This document shows, in pieces, positions 1 to 8,640 of a stretch of 45,354 nucleotides of DNA. A program made the position numbers and the translations under genes. The notes under the pieces were generated by a model, which did no database searches, was not told the DNA's origin, and saw only the letters and a list, made by a program, of their open reading frames with translations. The number at the start of each line of letters is the position of its first letter. The stretch's first letter is position 1. The stretch is from Patescibacteria group bacterium (GTDB lineage Bacteria; Patescibacteriota; WWE3; JAUXAW01; JAYEID01): the NCBI GenBank assembly GCA_034659915.1, contig JAYEID010000013.1:138917-184270 (forward strand), written 5' to 3'.

Positions 1-1511
1 GGCTAGATCCTGATCAAAAGGGGTTAGATTTGATTTATAAAGCATGGAGAGGTTTAAAATCATTGGATTTGCAGTTTGTTCTCTTGGGGATTGGTGATCC
101 AGAGTGGGAGAAAAAGTTTCAGAAGTTGGATAAAAACCATGATAATTTTTCTGCTCAGATCAAATTTGACAAGCAGTTAGCCCGGCGCATTTTTGCTGGT
201 GCAGATGTTATCCTCATGCCTTCTAAATTTGAGCCTTGCGGTTTGCCGCAAATGATGGGAATGCGTTATGGTGCGGTTCCCGTAGTACATGCTGTGGGGG
301 GATTAGCTGATACGGTTCAGGACGGTGAGAACGGCTTTGCTTTCAGTAATTATAGTAAAAAAGGTCTTATTCAAAGCTTAAAAAGAGCTTTGCTAAGTTA
401 TAAAGTTTTTAAGGGGGTTGCGGGTGCTGACCAGAGTAAGTTAGAAGAAGCTGTTCTAGATTGGGGGTCTTTGGTAGAAGCGGGAATGGGGGTTGATTTT
501 TCTTGGAGTACTTCTGCAAAGCAATATTTTAAACTTTATCAAAAAGCATTGGGGTACAGATTTGGTGTAGAGCGTAGCCGTGGTGCATACCGTGAAGATG
601 CTTTTACAGGCGAGTGGCGTATAGTTTCTGAAGATGGCGGTGGTAGGTTACAGGAATCAAGCTTAGATACTCCAGAATCTTGCCCCTTCGGTGAGGGGCG
701 AGAAAATAAAACCCCTCCCGAAGTACTAAGATTGGGTCGGGGAATTCCCAACGGTCCTGGCTGGGAAGTGCGGGTTGTTCCAAACAAATTTCCAGTCTTG
801 TCGGGTCACGAGGTTATAATCCACAGCCCAGATCATTATTCTGATTTAGCACAGCTTCCGCTGGAACACGCGGAAAAAATAATTCAAGCATACTTATTTA
901 GGTGTCGGCACTACGATGATAAAGGGCTACCTTTTGTTTTTAATAACCACGGACCAAATTCAGGTGCATCCCTCTCCCATCCGCACTCGCAATTAGTTGT
1001 GTTTGAGAAAATTCCAGAGTCTATTCAAGAAAAGTTGGAAAAAGCAGAACCATATTTTAGGGAAAATAAGGAGTGTCCTTACTGTGATTTAATAAAACGC
1101 GAACAGGAGGGGAAGAGAAAAGTTTTTGAGAACTCTCATTTTTTGGTTATTGTTCCTTATGCGGCAGAGTGGCCTTACGAGATGTTGGTTTTGCCTAAGG
1201 AACATGAGCCAAACTTTTCAAAAGTTGATTTAAATACAGTTACTGCTCTGGCTGACGTGTTGAAGAAAACTTGCGATGTAATGACTATGAAATTTGGGAA
1301 CAAAGTTTCCTACAATTATTGGATTCATTCTTTGTCTGAGTATTTTTTGAAAAAAGATCGAGATGGTAGTTTTTATTTCCACTGGCACTTGGAGTTTGTT
1401 CCGCGGGAGAAAAAATTGGGCGGTATTGAGCTTGGTGCAGAGATTATGGCTTACGGTCACGGTACTCCCGAGCAAGCAGCCCAAGAGTTAAGAAACCTCT
1501 TTTCCTCTTAG
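1..1511 (+). CDS. Glycogen synthase (GT5) C-terminal part fused to GalT-like nucleotidylyltransferase (5' partial)
   Basis: The gene enters from the left edge: the frame is open from base 3, and the TTG at 30 is internal. Bases 3 to about 560 encode the end of a GT5 glycogen synthase (ADP-glucose to alpha-1,4-glucan): LDPDQKGLDLI at the very edge, then SKFEPCGLPQMMGMRYGAVP and GGLADTV of the GT-B nucleotide site. With no stop, about 575-1511 encode a galactose-1-phosphate uridylyltransferase-like HIT-superfamily domain: DAFTGEW, TPPEV, PNGPGWEVRVVPNKFP, catalytic HPHSQ (978-992), a CPYC pair (1074-1085) and HWH (1380-1388). The first zinc pair, usually CPFC, reads CPFG here, so one ligand is missing. 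GalT relatives include ADP-glucose phosphorylase, so a domain acting on ADP-glucose beside its user is conceivable. That substrate is inference; the two family assignments are firm. Confidence 0.88.
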   Translation, partial: LDPDQKGLDLIYKAWRGLKSLDLQFVLLGIGDPEWEKKFQKLDKNHDNFSAQIKFDKQLARRIFAGADVILMPSKFEPCGLPQMMGMRYGAVPVVHAVGGLADTVQDGENGFAFSNYSKKGLIQSLKRALLSYKVFKGVAGADQSKLEEAVLDWGSLVEAGMGVDFSWSTSAKQYFKLYQKALGYRFGVERSRGAYREDAFTGEWRIVSEDGGGRLQESSLDTPESCPFGEGRENKTPPEVLRLGRGIPNGPGWEVRVVPNKFPVLSGHEVIIHSPDHYSDLAQLPLEHAEKIIQAYLFRCRHYDDKGLPFVFNNHGPNSGASLSHPHSQLVVFEKIPESIQEKLEKAEPYFRENKECPYCDLIKREQEGKRKVFENSHFLVIVPYAAEWPYEMLVLPKEHEPNFSKVDLNTVTALADVLKKTCDVMTMKFGNKVSYNYWIHSLSEYFLKKDRDGSFYFHWHLEFVPREKKLGGIELGAEIMAYGHGTPEQAAQELRNLFSS

Positions 1512-1528
1512 TTTTGATTTGTAAAAGC

Positions 1529-1561
1529 AAAAAAAGGGTCCTCGGTTTTGTCCGAGAACCC
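1529..1561 (-). terminator. Intrinsic terminator of the exonuclease gene
   Basis: A 10-bp stem with one mismatch (1536-1545 with 1552-1561) and a 6-nt loop lies between two convergent genes. Read on the minus strand it is followed by seven T (A-tract at 1529-1535), so it terminates the minus-strand gene. The stem may also slow transcription from the left. Confidence 0.8.
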
Positions 1562-1569
1562 CTTATAGA

Positions 1570-2127
1570 CTACTTCGAAAGAGCTTTTAGAGCTTGAAAG
1601 AGTTTGTGGGTAGCGTGTGCATCGCTTAATGCGTAGTGGGGCTGCTTGTTTTCAATTCCGAAATGTTCACACATTTCAGTTAGTCCCAAACCACTTACCT
1701 CAGGATTACCTTGAAGTTCCCAATAGGCGATAGAAGCCACATCTAAGTAGTGGTAGTCGAACTTGGGTTTTATATTGAGTTTATTGAGGGCAGGGATAAG
1801 AAAACTCATGTCGAACCCAACATTATAAGCTGCTAGCAACTTACTGGCAGCAAAACAGTTAAAAATCCTTAGTCCATGTTCGAGTTCTACAGCAGTTCGC
1901 CACCGCTTTTTGCTGTATTGGTTGATTTCGAGGGCTTGGGGGTCTGCTGTTTCAATGTGGCAGGGTGCGATTTTTATTTCAAATTCCCCAAAAGCTCGGA
2001 AATAGGGTGGTCTCGCAACTACAGCTGCTACCTCAATAATTTCATGGCGTAACGGGTCGAGGCCCGTGGTTTCCAAGTCGAAAAATACCAAGCACCGGTC
2101 AAGTAATCTATGTGTACTTTTTGACAT
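1570..2127 (-). CDS. DnaQ-like DEDDh 3'-5' exonuclease
   Basis: 185 aa. A stand-alone exonuclease of the DnaQ/RNase T superfamily, which removes nucleotides from 3' ends with two metal ions. All motifs are visible: Exo I FFDLETTGLD near residue 16 (D-x-E), Exo II YNVGFDMSFL in the middle, and Exo III HYALSDAHAT near the C-terminus (H-x4-D, the DEDDh subtype). There are no polymerase or helicase domains, and the length fits a single-domain proofreading-type or oligoribonuclease-like enzyme. The start is ATG with AAGGAG 4-5 nt upstream. It is convergent with the galT fusion and divergent from prfB. The substrate (DNA proofreading or RNA trimming) cannot be decided from sequence. Confidence 0.9.
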   Translation of the reverse strand: MSKSTHRLLDRCLVFFDLETTGLDPLRHEIIEVAAVVARPPYFRAFGEFEIKIAPCHIETADPQALEINQYSKKRWRTAVELEHGLRIFNCFAASKLLAAYNVGFDMSFLIPALNKLNIKPKFDYHYLDVASIAYWELQGNPEVSGLGLTEMCEHFGIENKQPHYALSDAHATHKLFQALKALSK

Positions 2128-2208
2128 CTTTCTCCTTTTCCTCTCTCTTTTTCAGATCCTAACTATGCGGGGCTTTAAATTAACAAGTTGTCTTATAATT
2201 GTCAATGA

Positions 2209-2236
2209 TTTAGAATGCTTTGCCTTGTGGTAAAAT
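2209..2236 (+). promoter_or_regulatory. Candidate promoter of prfB, leaderless
   Basis: TTTAGA (2209-2214), a 16-bp spacer and TAAAAT (2231-2236). The -10 box ends 9 nt before the prfB ATG, which would start the transcript within about 3 nt of the codon. An alternative, TTGTCT (2188-2193) with 17 bp to TAGAAT (2211-2216), would give a leader of about 23 nt. No Shine-Dalgarno precedes the ATG. Confidence 0.4.
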
Positions 2237-2245
2237 AATTTTAAG

Positions 2246-3280
2246 ATGGATGCTGATTTTGTAGAACGCTTAGAAGCTATTAAGCAAAAATTAAATATTG
2301 AGGAAAAAAGGCGAGAATTGTCGGAGCTATACGAGAAATCAGAAGACCCTGATCTTTGGGACGACTGGCGAAGAGGACAAGAAGTAATGAAGAAAATTTC
2401 TATCCTGGAGGAAGACCTAGAAGCTTTGGAGGAGGTTGAGGGTTTGCTGGAAGGTTGGAAAAACAATGAAGTAGAGGATGAGGAATTGGAGGAAGCACTT
2501 TCGCACCTGGAGCTTAAAACTTATCTTTCTGGGAATTATGACTCTTATGATGTTTTTCTTTCTATCCATGCTGGTCAGGGTGGTACTGAGGCTATGGATT
2601 GGACAGAGATGTTAGCTAGAATGTATGAGCGTTATGCTGACGCGCAAGGATGGGATATTACTAAGGTTGAGGAATCTCCTGGAGAAGAGGCGGGTCTTAA
2701 ATCTGTAACATATAAAGTTGAAGATTCAAATGTTTACGGATATTTAAAGGGTGAGGCAGGGGTGCACCGATTAGTGCGACAATCGCCTTATAATGCTGAT
2801 AATCTCAGACAAACATCGTTTGCATTGGTAGAAATTATGCCGGTTATAAAAGACGATGTTGAGGTGGATTTGAGTCCTGAGGATATCGAATTTTCATCTT
2901 TTCGTTCTGGGGGTCCTGGGGGTCAAAATGTGAATAAGGTTTCAACTGCAGTGAGGTTAAAGCACAAACCAACTGGAATTAGGGTTGAATGTCAGATGGA
3001 AAGAACCCAACAAAGAAATAGGGAGAGAGCTATGGAAATGCTCCGCGCCCGTCTCTACCAGAAAAAGCTGGAAAAACGGAGAAAAGAGAGGGAAAAGTTA
3101 AAAGGGGATTATGAGGTTCCGGGGTGGGGGCACCAAATTCGTTCTTATGTTTTACACCCTTATAAAATGGTAAAAGATTTACGAACAGGGGTTGAGGTTA
3201 AGCAGCCGGAGGAAGTTTTGGATGGAAACTTGGATGAATTTATTGAAGCCCAATTGCGCCAAGGTATTGGGGTAGTGTAA
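2246..3280 (+). CDS. prfB: Peptide chain release factor 2
   Basis: 344 aa. Terminates translation at UGA and UAA. The N-terminal helical domain is followed by the peptidyl-hydrolysis motif [10 protein letters not shown] (GGQ at 225-227) and an RF2-type C-terminus. The codon-recognition tripeptide position reads SPY (180-182) instead of the usual SPF, a conservative change in an otherwise typical [19 protein letters not shown] context. In many bacteria prfB needs a programmed +1 frameshift near codon 26. Here the region corresponding to that site ([10 protein letters not shown]) is read straight through without an in-frame TGA, so autoregulation by frameshift is absent. Its presence together with TGA stops elsewhere (the hpf homologue, GT2, GT4) shows that UGA is not recoded to glycine as in SR1/Gracilibacteria. 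Confidence 0.95.
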   Translation: MDADFVERLEAIKQKLNIEEKRRELSELYEKSEDPDLWDDWRRGQEVMKKISILEEDLEALEEVEGLLEGWKNNEVEDEELEEALSHLELKTYLSGNYDSYDVFLSIHAGQGGTEAMDWTEMLARMYERYADAQGWDITKVEESPGEEAGLKSVTYKVEDSNVYGYLKGEAGVHRLVRQSPYNADNLRQTSFALVEIMPVIKDDVEVDLSPEDIEFSSFRSGGPGGQNVNKVSTAVRLKHKPTGIRVECQMERTQQRNRERAMEMLRARLYQKKLEKRRKEREKLKGDYEVPGWGHQIRSYVLHPYKMVKDLRTGVEVKQPEEVLDGNLDEFIEAQLRQGIGVV

Positions 3281-3335
3281 GATATAGAAAATTAGTAGTT
3301 AGTCGAGGAGTTTTTAAACCTTTTGTAATTCTTAA

Positions 3336-3776
3336 ATGCCAACTCTGTCCCAAAGTAATTCCCAAAAAATTTTTGTCCTTATTGCTGTTTCCCTCTTTTC
3401 AGCTATTATTGGTTATAGTCTAATAAAAATTATGGAAAGTGGCTTATTATCACGACAGGAGGGTTGGGAGAGTTCTATTGTGGAAGAAGAAGGTAAAGAA
3501 AAACAGGATCAAGCAAGTTTGGACAGTTCTGCTGATTCTGATCTACAGTCAGGCTGGCAGAGCTATTCCGGTACTATTGATATTTCTCAAAGTGCGCCCG
3601 GAGGCGCTACTCATGTTTTGATAGGGTCGGGTGGCGAAGAAATTATTTACTTAGCAGCCGGGGATGATAAACTAATTGTTGCCGAGTCCCTAGAGGCAGA
3701 AGTTCAGGGACCGATACGTGATTTAGAAGATAGCAACAAAAAGCTAATGCAGGTAGAGAGAGTAGTGTTTAAGTAA
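3336..3776 (+). CDS. Small membrane-anchored protein of unknown function
   Basis: 146 aa. One N-terminal membrane segment (about residues 11-32) is followed by an acidic, low-complexity linker (GWESSIVEEEGKEKQDQ) and a compact hydrophilic C-terminal domain rich in beta-prone segments (THVLIGSGGEEIIYLAAGDDKLIV). I do not recognise the domain. It lies between prfB and ftsE on the same strand and may be co-transcribed with ftsE-ftsX. The predicted topology puts the C-terminal part outside the cell. No Shine-Dalgarno is seen before the ATG. Confidence 0.6.
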   Translation: MPTLSQSNSQKIFVLIAVSLFSAIIGYSLIKIMESGLLSRQEGWESSIVEEEGKEKQDQASLDSSADSDLQSGWQSYSGTIDISQSAPGGATHVLIGSGGEEIIYLAAGDDKLIVAESLEAEVQGPIRDLEDSNKKLMQVERVVFK

Positions 3777-3905
3777 CCAAATCCGAGATTCTAAGCACAA
3801 AAACCCGAAGAGTATCTAGCGACTAAGAACTTAAAATTTTTATAGGTTTTAAACTTGGAAATCTGGGTTTGAAATTTATTTTAAGTTTCGAACTTTCTTT
3901 TATTT

Positions 3906-4565
3906 ATGCTTGTTTTTGATTCTGTAACAAAAGAATATCCAGACGGGACTTGTGCTCTTCGTGAAATTACCTTTTCGGTTTCCGAAGGTGATTTTGTTTT
4001 TGTGGTTGGTCCTTCGGGATCGGGAAAAACAACTCTAATAAAAATGATTTTGCGAGAGGAGCTGCCCACAGAGGGAACACTCTATTTTGAGGATTGGGAA
4101 ATACCACGTCTTAGTGATAGTATGGCTACAGAGTTACGTCGGCAGCTGGGAACAGTGTTTCAAGAGTATAAACTAATACCGTCCCGAACTGTTCTGGAAA
4201 ATGTAATTCTTCCCTTGGAAATAATGGGGGAGGAAAATGCAAAGGATCGTGCGCTGGAGACCCTTTCTTTGGTTGGGTTGGAAGACAGAGCGAATCTTTT
4301 CCCTCAGAACTTGTCGGGTGGAGAAAAACAGCGCGTTTCTTTTGCGCGTGCTTTGATTCACAAGCCGCGTTTGTTGTTAGCAGATGAGCCTACAGGTAAT
4401 ATTGATCGAGGGTCCTCGGAAAAGATTTGTGAAATTTTGGAGCGTATAAACAAAAATGGCACTACAGTTTTGGTTTCTACTCATGATATTTGGATAGTTG
4501 ACCAGTTTGATAAACGTACCTTGGAGTTGGAAGATGGTAAATTAGTTGGTGAAACTGATAAATAA
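3906..4565 (+). CDS. ftsE: Cell-division ABC transporter ATPase FtsE
   Basis: 219 aa, the usual FtsE length. Cytoplasmic ATPase that, with FtsX, drives a peptidoglycan hydrolase at the septum. Motifs: Walker A GPSGSGKT (35-42), Q-loop FQEYKL, signature LSGGE (136-140), Walker B LLLADEPT (156-163) and H-loop STHD (191-194). It lies 54 bp upstream of ftsX and is followed by a coiled-coil peptidase, the order expected for an FtsEX-effector module. No Shine-Dalgarno is visible; an AT-rich run precedes the ATG. Confidence 0.93.
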   Translation: MLVFDSVTKEYPDGTCALREITFSVSEGDFVFVVGPSGSGKTTLIKMILREELPTEGTLYFEDWEIPRLSDSMATELRRQLGTVFQEYKLIPSRTVLENVILPLEIMGEENAKDRALETLSLVGLEDRANLFPQNLSGGEKQRVSFARALIHKPRLLLADEPTGNIDRGSSEKICEILERINKNGTTVLVSTHDIWIVDQFDKRTLELEDGKLVGETDK

Positions 4566-4619
4566 AGCTTTTTTGTAGTTTGTTGTTTGCACGATTGTAT
4601 ATTTTTGTGTTTTAATCTT

Positions 4620-5489
4620 ATGAATGTTTTTAAGCAAGCATTGGTAAATATTTGGAGGGACAAAGGTATTAGCTTTGCAGCTCTTCTTGTAACCACCTTA
4701 ACCTTTTTTGTAACTACAGTTTTTGTTTTGGTTGCTTTGAGTTCACATGTTACCTTGGATTATTTGGAAAGTCGTGCTCAACTTACAGCTTTTTTTAAGC
4801 CAGAAACTCTGGAGGAGGATATACTAGAGCTAAAGTCTAGGTTAGAGCAGTCTGCTAGTGTTCTTGAAGTAACCTATACTTCCAAGGAGCAGGCGTTGGA
4901 GATTTATAGGCAAGATTATCAAGACGAGCCTGCCTTATTGGAGTCTATATCTGCTAACATATTTCCGGCTAGCTTGGATATTCGGGCGGAAGACATAGAA
5001 AAATTGGATAGTATAAGTCAGGTGTTAAACAACAATGAGCTGGTAGAAGAGGTGGTTTATTTTCAAGATGTAGCGCAAAACTTTAAGCAAGTTTCTGATG
5101 CTATAAGAAGTGGGGGGTTAGTGTTGGTGGCAGTTTTTGCTGCTATTTCCTTATTTATAATTTTGCTTGCAATTGGGGTGAGTATTCATAGCAAGAAAGA
5201 AGAAATTGAGATTATGCGCCTGCTTGGCGCTGGGAAATGGTATATCCGGGCGCCATTTCTGCTTCAAGGAGCTTTTTATGGGCTGGGGGCTGTTCTTGTT
5301 TCTCTTGCTATTGTTGCTGGCTTAGGTGTTTATTTTTATCCGCAACTAACGTCTTTGCTTCGAGATGTTCCTTTGCCAGAAGTAACCCCAGTATTAGCTT
5401 TAGAAGTTGTGGGCGGCGAGCTTTTGGGCGCTGCTTTTCTGGGTATGTTAGCTGCGTACTTAGCAACTCGTAAATACTTAAAGGCTTAG
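4620..5489 (+). CDS. ftsX: Cell-division permease-like protein FtsX
   Basis: 289 aa from the ATG at 4620. An upstream start at 4587 would add eleven residues that do not fit the family; MNVFKQALVNIWRDKG is the typical FtsX beginning. One N-terminal membrane helix, an extracellular loop (about 50-170, TAFFKPETLEEDI...YTSKEQAL) and three C-terminal helices give the classic four-TM FtsX topology. FtsX carries no substrate: it transmits ATP-driven motion of FtsE to an extracellular hydrolase activator. The downstream coiled-coil C39 protein is the probable partner. Confidence 0.92.
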   Translation: MNVFKQALVNIWRDKGISFAALLVTTLTFFVTTVFVLVALSSHVTLDYLESRAQLTAFFKPETLEEDILELKSRLEQSASVLEVTYTSKEQALEIYRQDYQDEPALLESISANIFPASLDIRAEDIEKLDSISQVLNNNELVEEVVYFQDVAQNFKQVSDAIRSGGLVLVAVFAAISLFIILLAIGVSIHSKKEEIEIMRLLGAGKWYIRAPFLLQGAFYGLGAVLVSLAIVAGLGVYFYPQLTSLLRDVPLPEVTPVLALEVVGGELLGAAFLGMLAAYLATRKYLKA

Positions 5490-5516
5490 CTAGTATAGGT
5501 TTTTTCCATTTCGTGC

Positions 5517-5522
5517 TAAAAT
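5517..5522 (+). promoter_or_regulatory. Candidate -10 box, leaderless start of the C39 coiled-coil gene
   Basis: TAAAAT ends 9 nt before the ATG at 5532, the same spacing as at prfB. No convincing -35 hexamer is seen, so this may be only a secondary promoter inside the ftsEX operon. Confidence 0.3.
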
Positions 5523-5531
5523 ACACTAGTT

Positions 5532-6893
5532 ATGTTTGGGTTGCCTGTCCAAAAGAAATATCTTTTTTCCTTCTTCCTTCTTCTTGCTTCTATTACTATT
5601 TTTGTTTCGCATCCTTATTCTCTTTGGGCTGAAGATACCGACAGTGCAAGCTCAGATGAACAGTCGGAAGAACAGACTGAGGAAGAAGAGGAAGGTATAA
5701 GTGAAGAGGAAATGAAGGATTTAGAAAAGGAAATAGAAGAGCTTGAAGATAAGTTGAGCGAGGCAAGGGGAAGAAAGACTACACTACAAAATGAAATTGC
5801 CTATATGGATAATCAGATTTATCTTACTAATCTGAGAATAAACGAAACCCAGTCAAGATTGTATGCAAAAGCAAAAGAACTAGAGGAGCTAAATACAGAT
5901 ATAGAAAAATTGGAAGAACGCATTCTTACCTTGGATGAACTTTTGGAGGAGCAAAAGAGTGTTCTACAGCAGCGGGCTAGGGAAAGCTACAAATCGTCGC
6001 GCTTTTCAACCTTTGAACTTCTTTTTGGTGCTCGAACTTTATCTCGACTTATTGACCGGGTTAAGTATTTGCGGGTGTTGGAGAAAAAGGATCAGGAACT
6101 TATTGACGAAATGGAGATTACTAAGGGTGACTGTACTGAGCAGAAAAATTTGCTGGAAGTGAAAAAAGTAGAAGTGGAACAAGTAAAGGCGGAGATAGAG
6201 AGTTACAAGCAAACTTTGGAAGCACAAAAAGCCCAGTTGGATGGACAACGGCGAGAGAAAGAAAACTTGCTGGCAGCGACAAAAAATGATGAGCAAAAGT
6301 ACCAAGATCTGCTAAGAGAAGCGCGGGCAGAGCTAGCAGCTATGCGGGCGTTTGTTACTGCTCAGGGAGGAGCAACTCTGCTTTCTGGGCAGACGGAATG
6401 TGATGATTGGGGTTGTTATTATAACCAGCGAGATAGAGAATGGGGAACTTATAATTTGGGCAGTTCTAACTACTCCGTTGCCGGTTATGGCTGTTTGGTA
6501 TCTTCGGTAGCAATGATTGCTACCTATCATGGCTACGATATTACGCCTAAAGATATTGCATTAGTAGATTCTGCTTTTGTCCCAGATTTGGGTTACTTGT
6601 ACGTTTATCTAACAGATAGTGATGGTAATAAGATTCCTATTGAGGTGAACGGGTTCAAGTTCTATAGAGATTTGTCCTGGGGGAATAGTTCTTTGGATTC
6701 TGCTTTAGAAAAAGGACCGGTCATTGTTCGTCTTTCAGCCTTTGGTGGAACCCACTTTGTGGTAATTAAGGAAAAGAAGAACGGAGAATACATTATGAAA
6801 GACCCCTGGTATGAAGGTGCAAACAATGTTCCCCTATCCAAATACTACAGCAAAAGCTCCATTACCCGCGTCGACCGTGTAGTTGTCCGTTAA
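5532..6893 (+). CDS. Secreted coiled-coil protein with C39-type cysteine peptidase domain (PcsB/EnvC-like FtsEX effector)
   Basis: 453 aa. A signal peptide (1-33) and a very acidic linker (DEQSEEQTEEEEEG) are followed by a long coiled coil (about 58-270) with the EnvC/PcsB-like pattern, including ARESYKSSRFSTFELLFGARTLSRLIDR. The C-terminal domain (about 290-453) is a C39-like papain-fold peptidase: candidate catalytic residues are Q299 (YYNQRDREWG), C321 (GYGCLVSSVAMIA), H408 (GGTHFVVI) and D424 (MKDPWYEG). In Firmicutes the FtsEX partner PcsB has the same coiled coil but a CHAP domain; here a C39 fold takes its place. Position right after ftsX supports a septal wall-cleaving or wall-modifying role (inference). 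Confidence 0.85.
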   Translation: MFGLPVQKKYLFSFFLLLASITIFVSHPYSLWAEDTDSASSDEQSEEQTEEEEEGISEEEMKDLEKEIEELEDKLSEARGRKTTLQNEIAYMDNQIYLTNLRINETQSRLYAKAKELEELNTDIEKLEERILTLDELLEEQKSVLQQRARESYKSSRFSTFELLFGARTLSRLIDRVKYLRVLEKKDQELIDEMEITKGDCTEQKNLLEVKKVEVEQVKAEIESYKQTLEAQKAQLDGQRREKENLLAATKNDEQKYQDLLREARAELAAMRAFVTAQGGATLLSGQTECDDWGCYYNQRDREWGTYNLGSSNYSVAGYGCLVSSVAMIATYHGYDITPKDIALVDSAFVPDLGYLYVYLTDSDGNKIPIEVNGFKFYRDLSWGNSSLDSALEKGPVIVRLSAFGGTHFVVIKEKKNGEYIMKDPWYEGANNVPLSKYYSKSSITRVDRVVVR

Positions 6894-6902
6894 CCACTCT
6901 TT

Positions 6903-7018
6903 TAGACCTCCGAGGTCTATTAGCCCTTTTCTTATAATCAAAGGTTAGCAATAAAATTATTCCTGTTTTTTTCGATTCTTAAGGCTTTTGTTATAGCCTT
7001 TTAGACCTTAGAGGTCTA
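6903..7018. repeat. Pair of REP-B palindromes
   Basis: TAGACCTCCGAGGTCTA (6903-6919) is an odd palindrome with one unpaired central base. A second, slightly diverged copy, TAGACCTTAGAGGTCTA, lies at 7002-7018; the centres are 99 bp apart. The same palindrome flanks the RAYT gene at 27.2-27.9 kb, so these are distant members of that family. A short hairpin (AAGGCT...AGCCTT, near 6980-7000) followed by T lies between them. Confidence 0.8.
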
Positions 7019-7088
7019 TGAGCGCTTTGTTGATAGGGGAAATGTTGGGGTTTGGGGTCGGTGGGGGGTTGTGGTATTCTGGCTTCGG

Positions 7089-8630
7089 ATGAGGGTGTCC
7101 GGAAAAGAAAAACCTCTTGTTGTAATTATTTTTCTTGTGGTTGGGTGTATTGCATTGTTTCTATTTTCCTCTTTTTGGAGCTCCCTTTTAGAATATTGCT
7201 TTTTTGGGTCCACAGCAACAGAAAGTTCTGTCAGTGTTGTTTCCACTATCCCTATTCCTGAAGCCTTTGCAAGGACGGGTCTTGCGAGCACTTTATTGGC
7301 GGGTAATTCTAATGACAAGCGAGTTAATGTTGATTGGTCGGTGAGTGCGGTAGCGGGTACGGGAAATATAAAACTTTCCTGGGAATCTTCTTTTTCTAAT
7401 GTTTATTATAGAGTTTATGTTGACGATGGTTCTGGTTTTGATTTGGGAATTGCTGTGGGCAGCCAATTAGTTTACAATTTTGAAGGTTTAGAACAAGGGA
7501 AAGAGTATGTTTTTAAGGTTGCTGCGCTAGACAATGATTTTCAGGAACTTAGTCACGTAACACTTCGTGCGGCTACTGAAGAGCAAGAAGTTTTTCCCGG
7601 AGATGTTGTGATTAACGAGATTGCGTGGATGGGAACACGCGCCTCTTACAACGATGAATGGATAGAGCTTTATAATAATGCGAATAATGATTTGAATTTA
7701 GATGGTTGGTTACTGGTGGCAGAGGATGGATCTCCCGAGATTGAAATAGCAGGCAGAATTGCTGCTGGCGGTTATTTCCTTTTAGAGCGGACAGATGACA
7801 ATACAGTTAGTGATATAGAGGCAGATCTTATTTATACGGGGGCTCTTGGAAATGGTGGTGAGTATTTAAAGTTAGTGGACTCAGGGAGGCAAGTTGTGGA
7901 TGAGGTGGATTGTTCTGAGGGTTGGTTTGCGGGAGACAACGATTTAAAGTTGTCTATGGAAAGGATTTGGCCAGAAAATGCTGGCAGTTCTAAGATTAAT
8001 TGGATGAGTAATAATAGCAAAGTAACTTTTGGTAAAGATGCAGATGGTTCTGATATTTTGGGGACACCTTTACATGAAAATAGCATTTATGGCGCAGAGT
8101 ATGTTGGTGAAGAGGATGAAGAAAGGGAAATAGAGTTTGAATTACCTAGTAGTGTTAGGGTTGACGAGCCCTTTACAACTACGGTGCGAATAAAAAATTT
8201 TGAGTCAGATTCGTTCTATTATGTAAAAATTCTTGCTGCAGAGGATGAAAATTTTTACAATGCGCGAACCCTTTCCGCTGACGAGAAAAAATGGTTAGCT
8301 TGGAATGCAGCGTGGGCTGATTTCCCCCAGCTTGAAACAGATAGTAGCGGTGATGCCAATTTTGAGGTGTTGGCAAGAATCAAAAAAGAGAGTTCACCTG
8401 GAGAGTTTAAGATAAAAGTTCGGTTGCGAAAAGTTACGGATGGTGTAAATATTGATTCGAAGGAAAAGAACATTTTGGTAGAGCCTGGATTGCAGAGTAA
8501 TGTTGTTTTAGCAGCCACCAAGCTCCCAAAAACAGCAATTTCAAAAGAGTTACAAAAGCTAATTGGTAAAGTTTTTATCTGTGTTGGCTTTGCTTTACAC
8601 CTTCTTTTGCAGTCTCTAAAACTTAGATAG
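7089..8630 (+). CDS. Surface protein with fibronectin-III-like and lamin-tail domains and an LPxTA-like C-terminus
   Basis: 513 aa from ATG 7089; the longer frame from GTG 7071 would add six residues before a good signal sequence. An N-terminal membrane or signal segment (about 8-35) is followed by a fibronectin-III-like domain (IKLSWESSFSNVYYRVYVDD to EYVFKVAALD), then a lamin-tail domain (VVINEIAWMGTRASYNDEWI, LDGWLLVAEDG, GGYFLLERTDD), a family common on secreted bacterial proteins, then a further beta-rich region. The end reads LPKTA, a spacer, a hydrophobic stretch and KLR: a sortase-signal-like arrangement with A in place of G. No sortase gene is in the window. Likely cell-surface attached. 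Confidence 0.75.
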   Translation: MRVSGKEKPLVVIIFLVVGCIALFLFSSFWSSLLEYCFFGSTATESSVSVVSTIPIPEAFARTGLASTLLAGNSNDKRVNVDWSVSAVAGTGNIKLSWESSFSNVYYRVYVDDGSGFDLGIAVGSQLVYNFEGLEQGKEYVFKVAALDNDFQELSHVTLRAATEEQEVFPGDVVINEIAWMGTRASYNDEWIELYNNANNDLNLDGWLLVAEDGSPEIEIAGRIAAGGYFLLERTDDNTVSDIEADLIYTGALGNGGEYLKLVDSGRQVVDEVDCSEGWFAGDNDLKLSMERIWPENAGSSKINWMSNNSKVTFGKDADGSDILGTPLHENSIYGAEYVGEEDEEREIEFELPSSVRVDEPFTTTVRIKNFESDSFYYVKILAAEDENFYNARTLSADEKKWLAWNAAWADFPQLETDSSGDANFEVLARIKKESSPGEFKIKVRLRKVTDGVNIDSKEKNILVEPGLQSNVVLAATKLPKTAISKELQKLIGKVFICVGFALHLLLQSLKLR

Positions 8631-8640
8631 TTTTATTTTT

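Noticed and set aside
2246-3280. Programmed +1 frameshift in prfB
   Set aside because: The N-terminal region is open without a TGA and the protein is full length from one frame.
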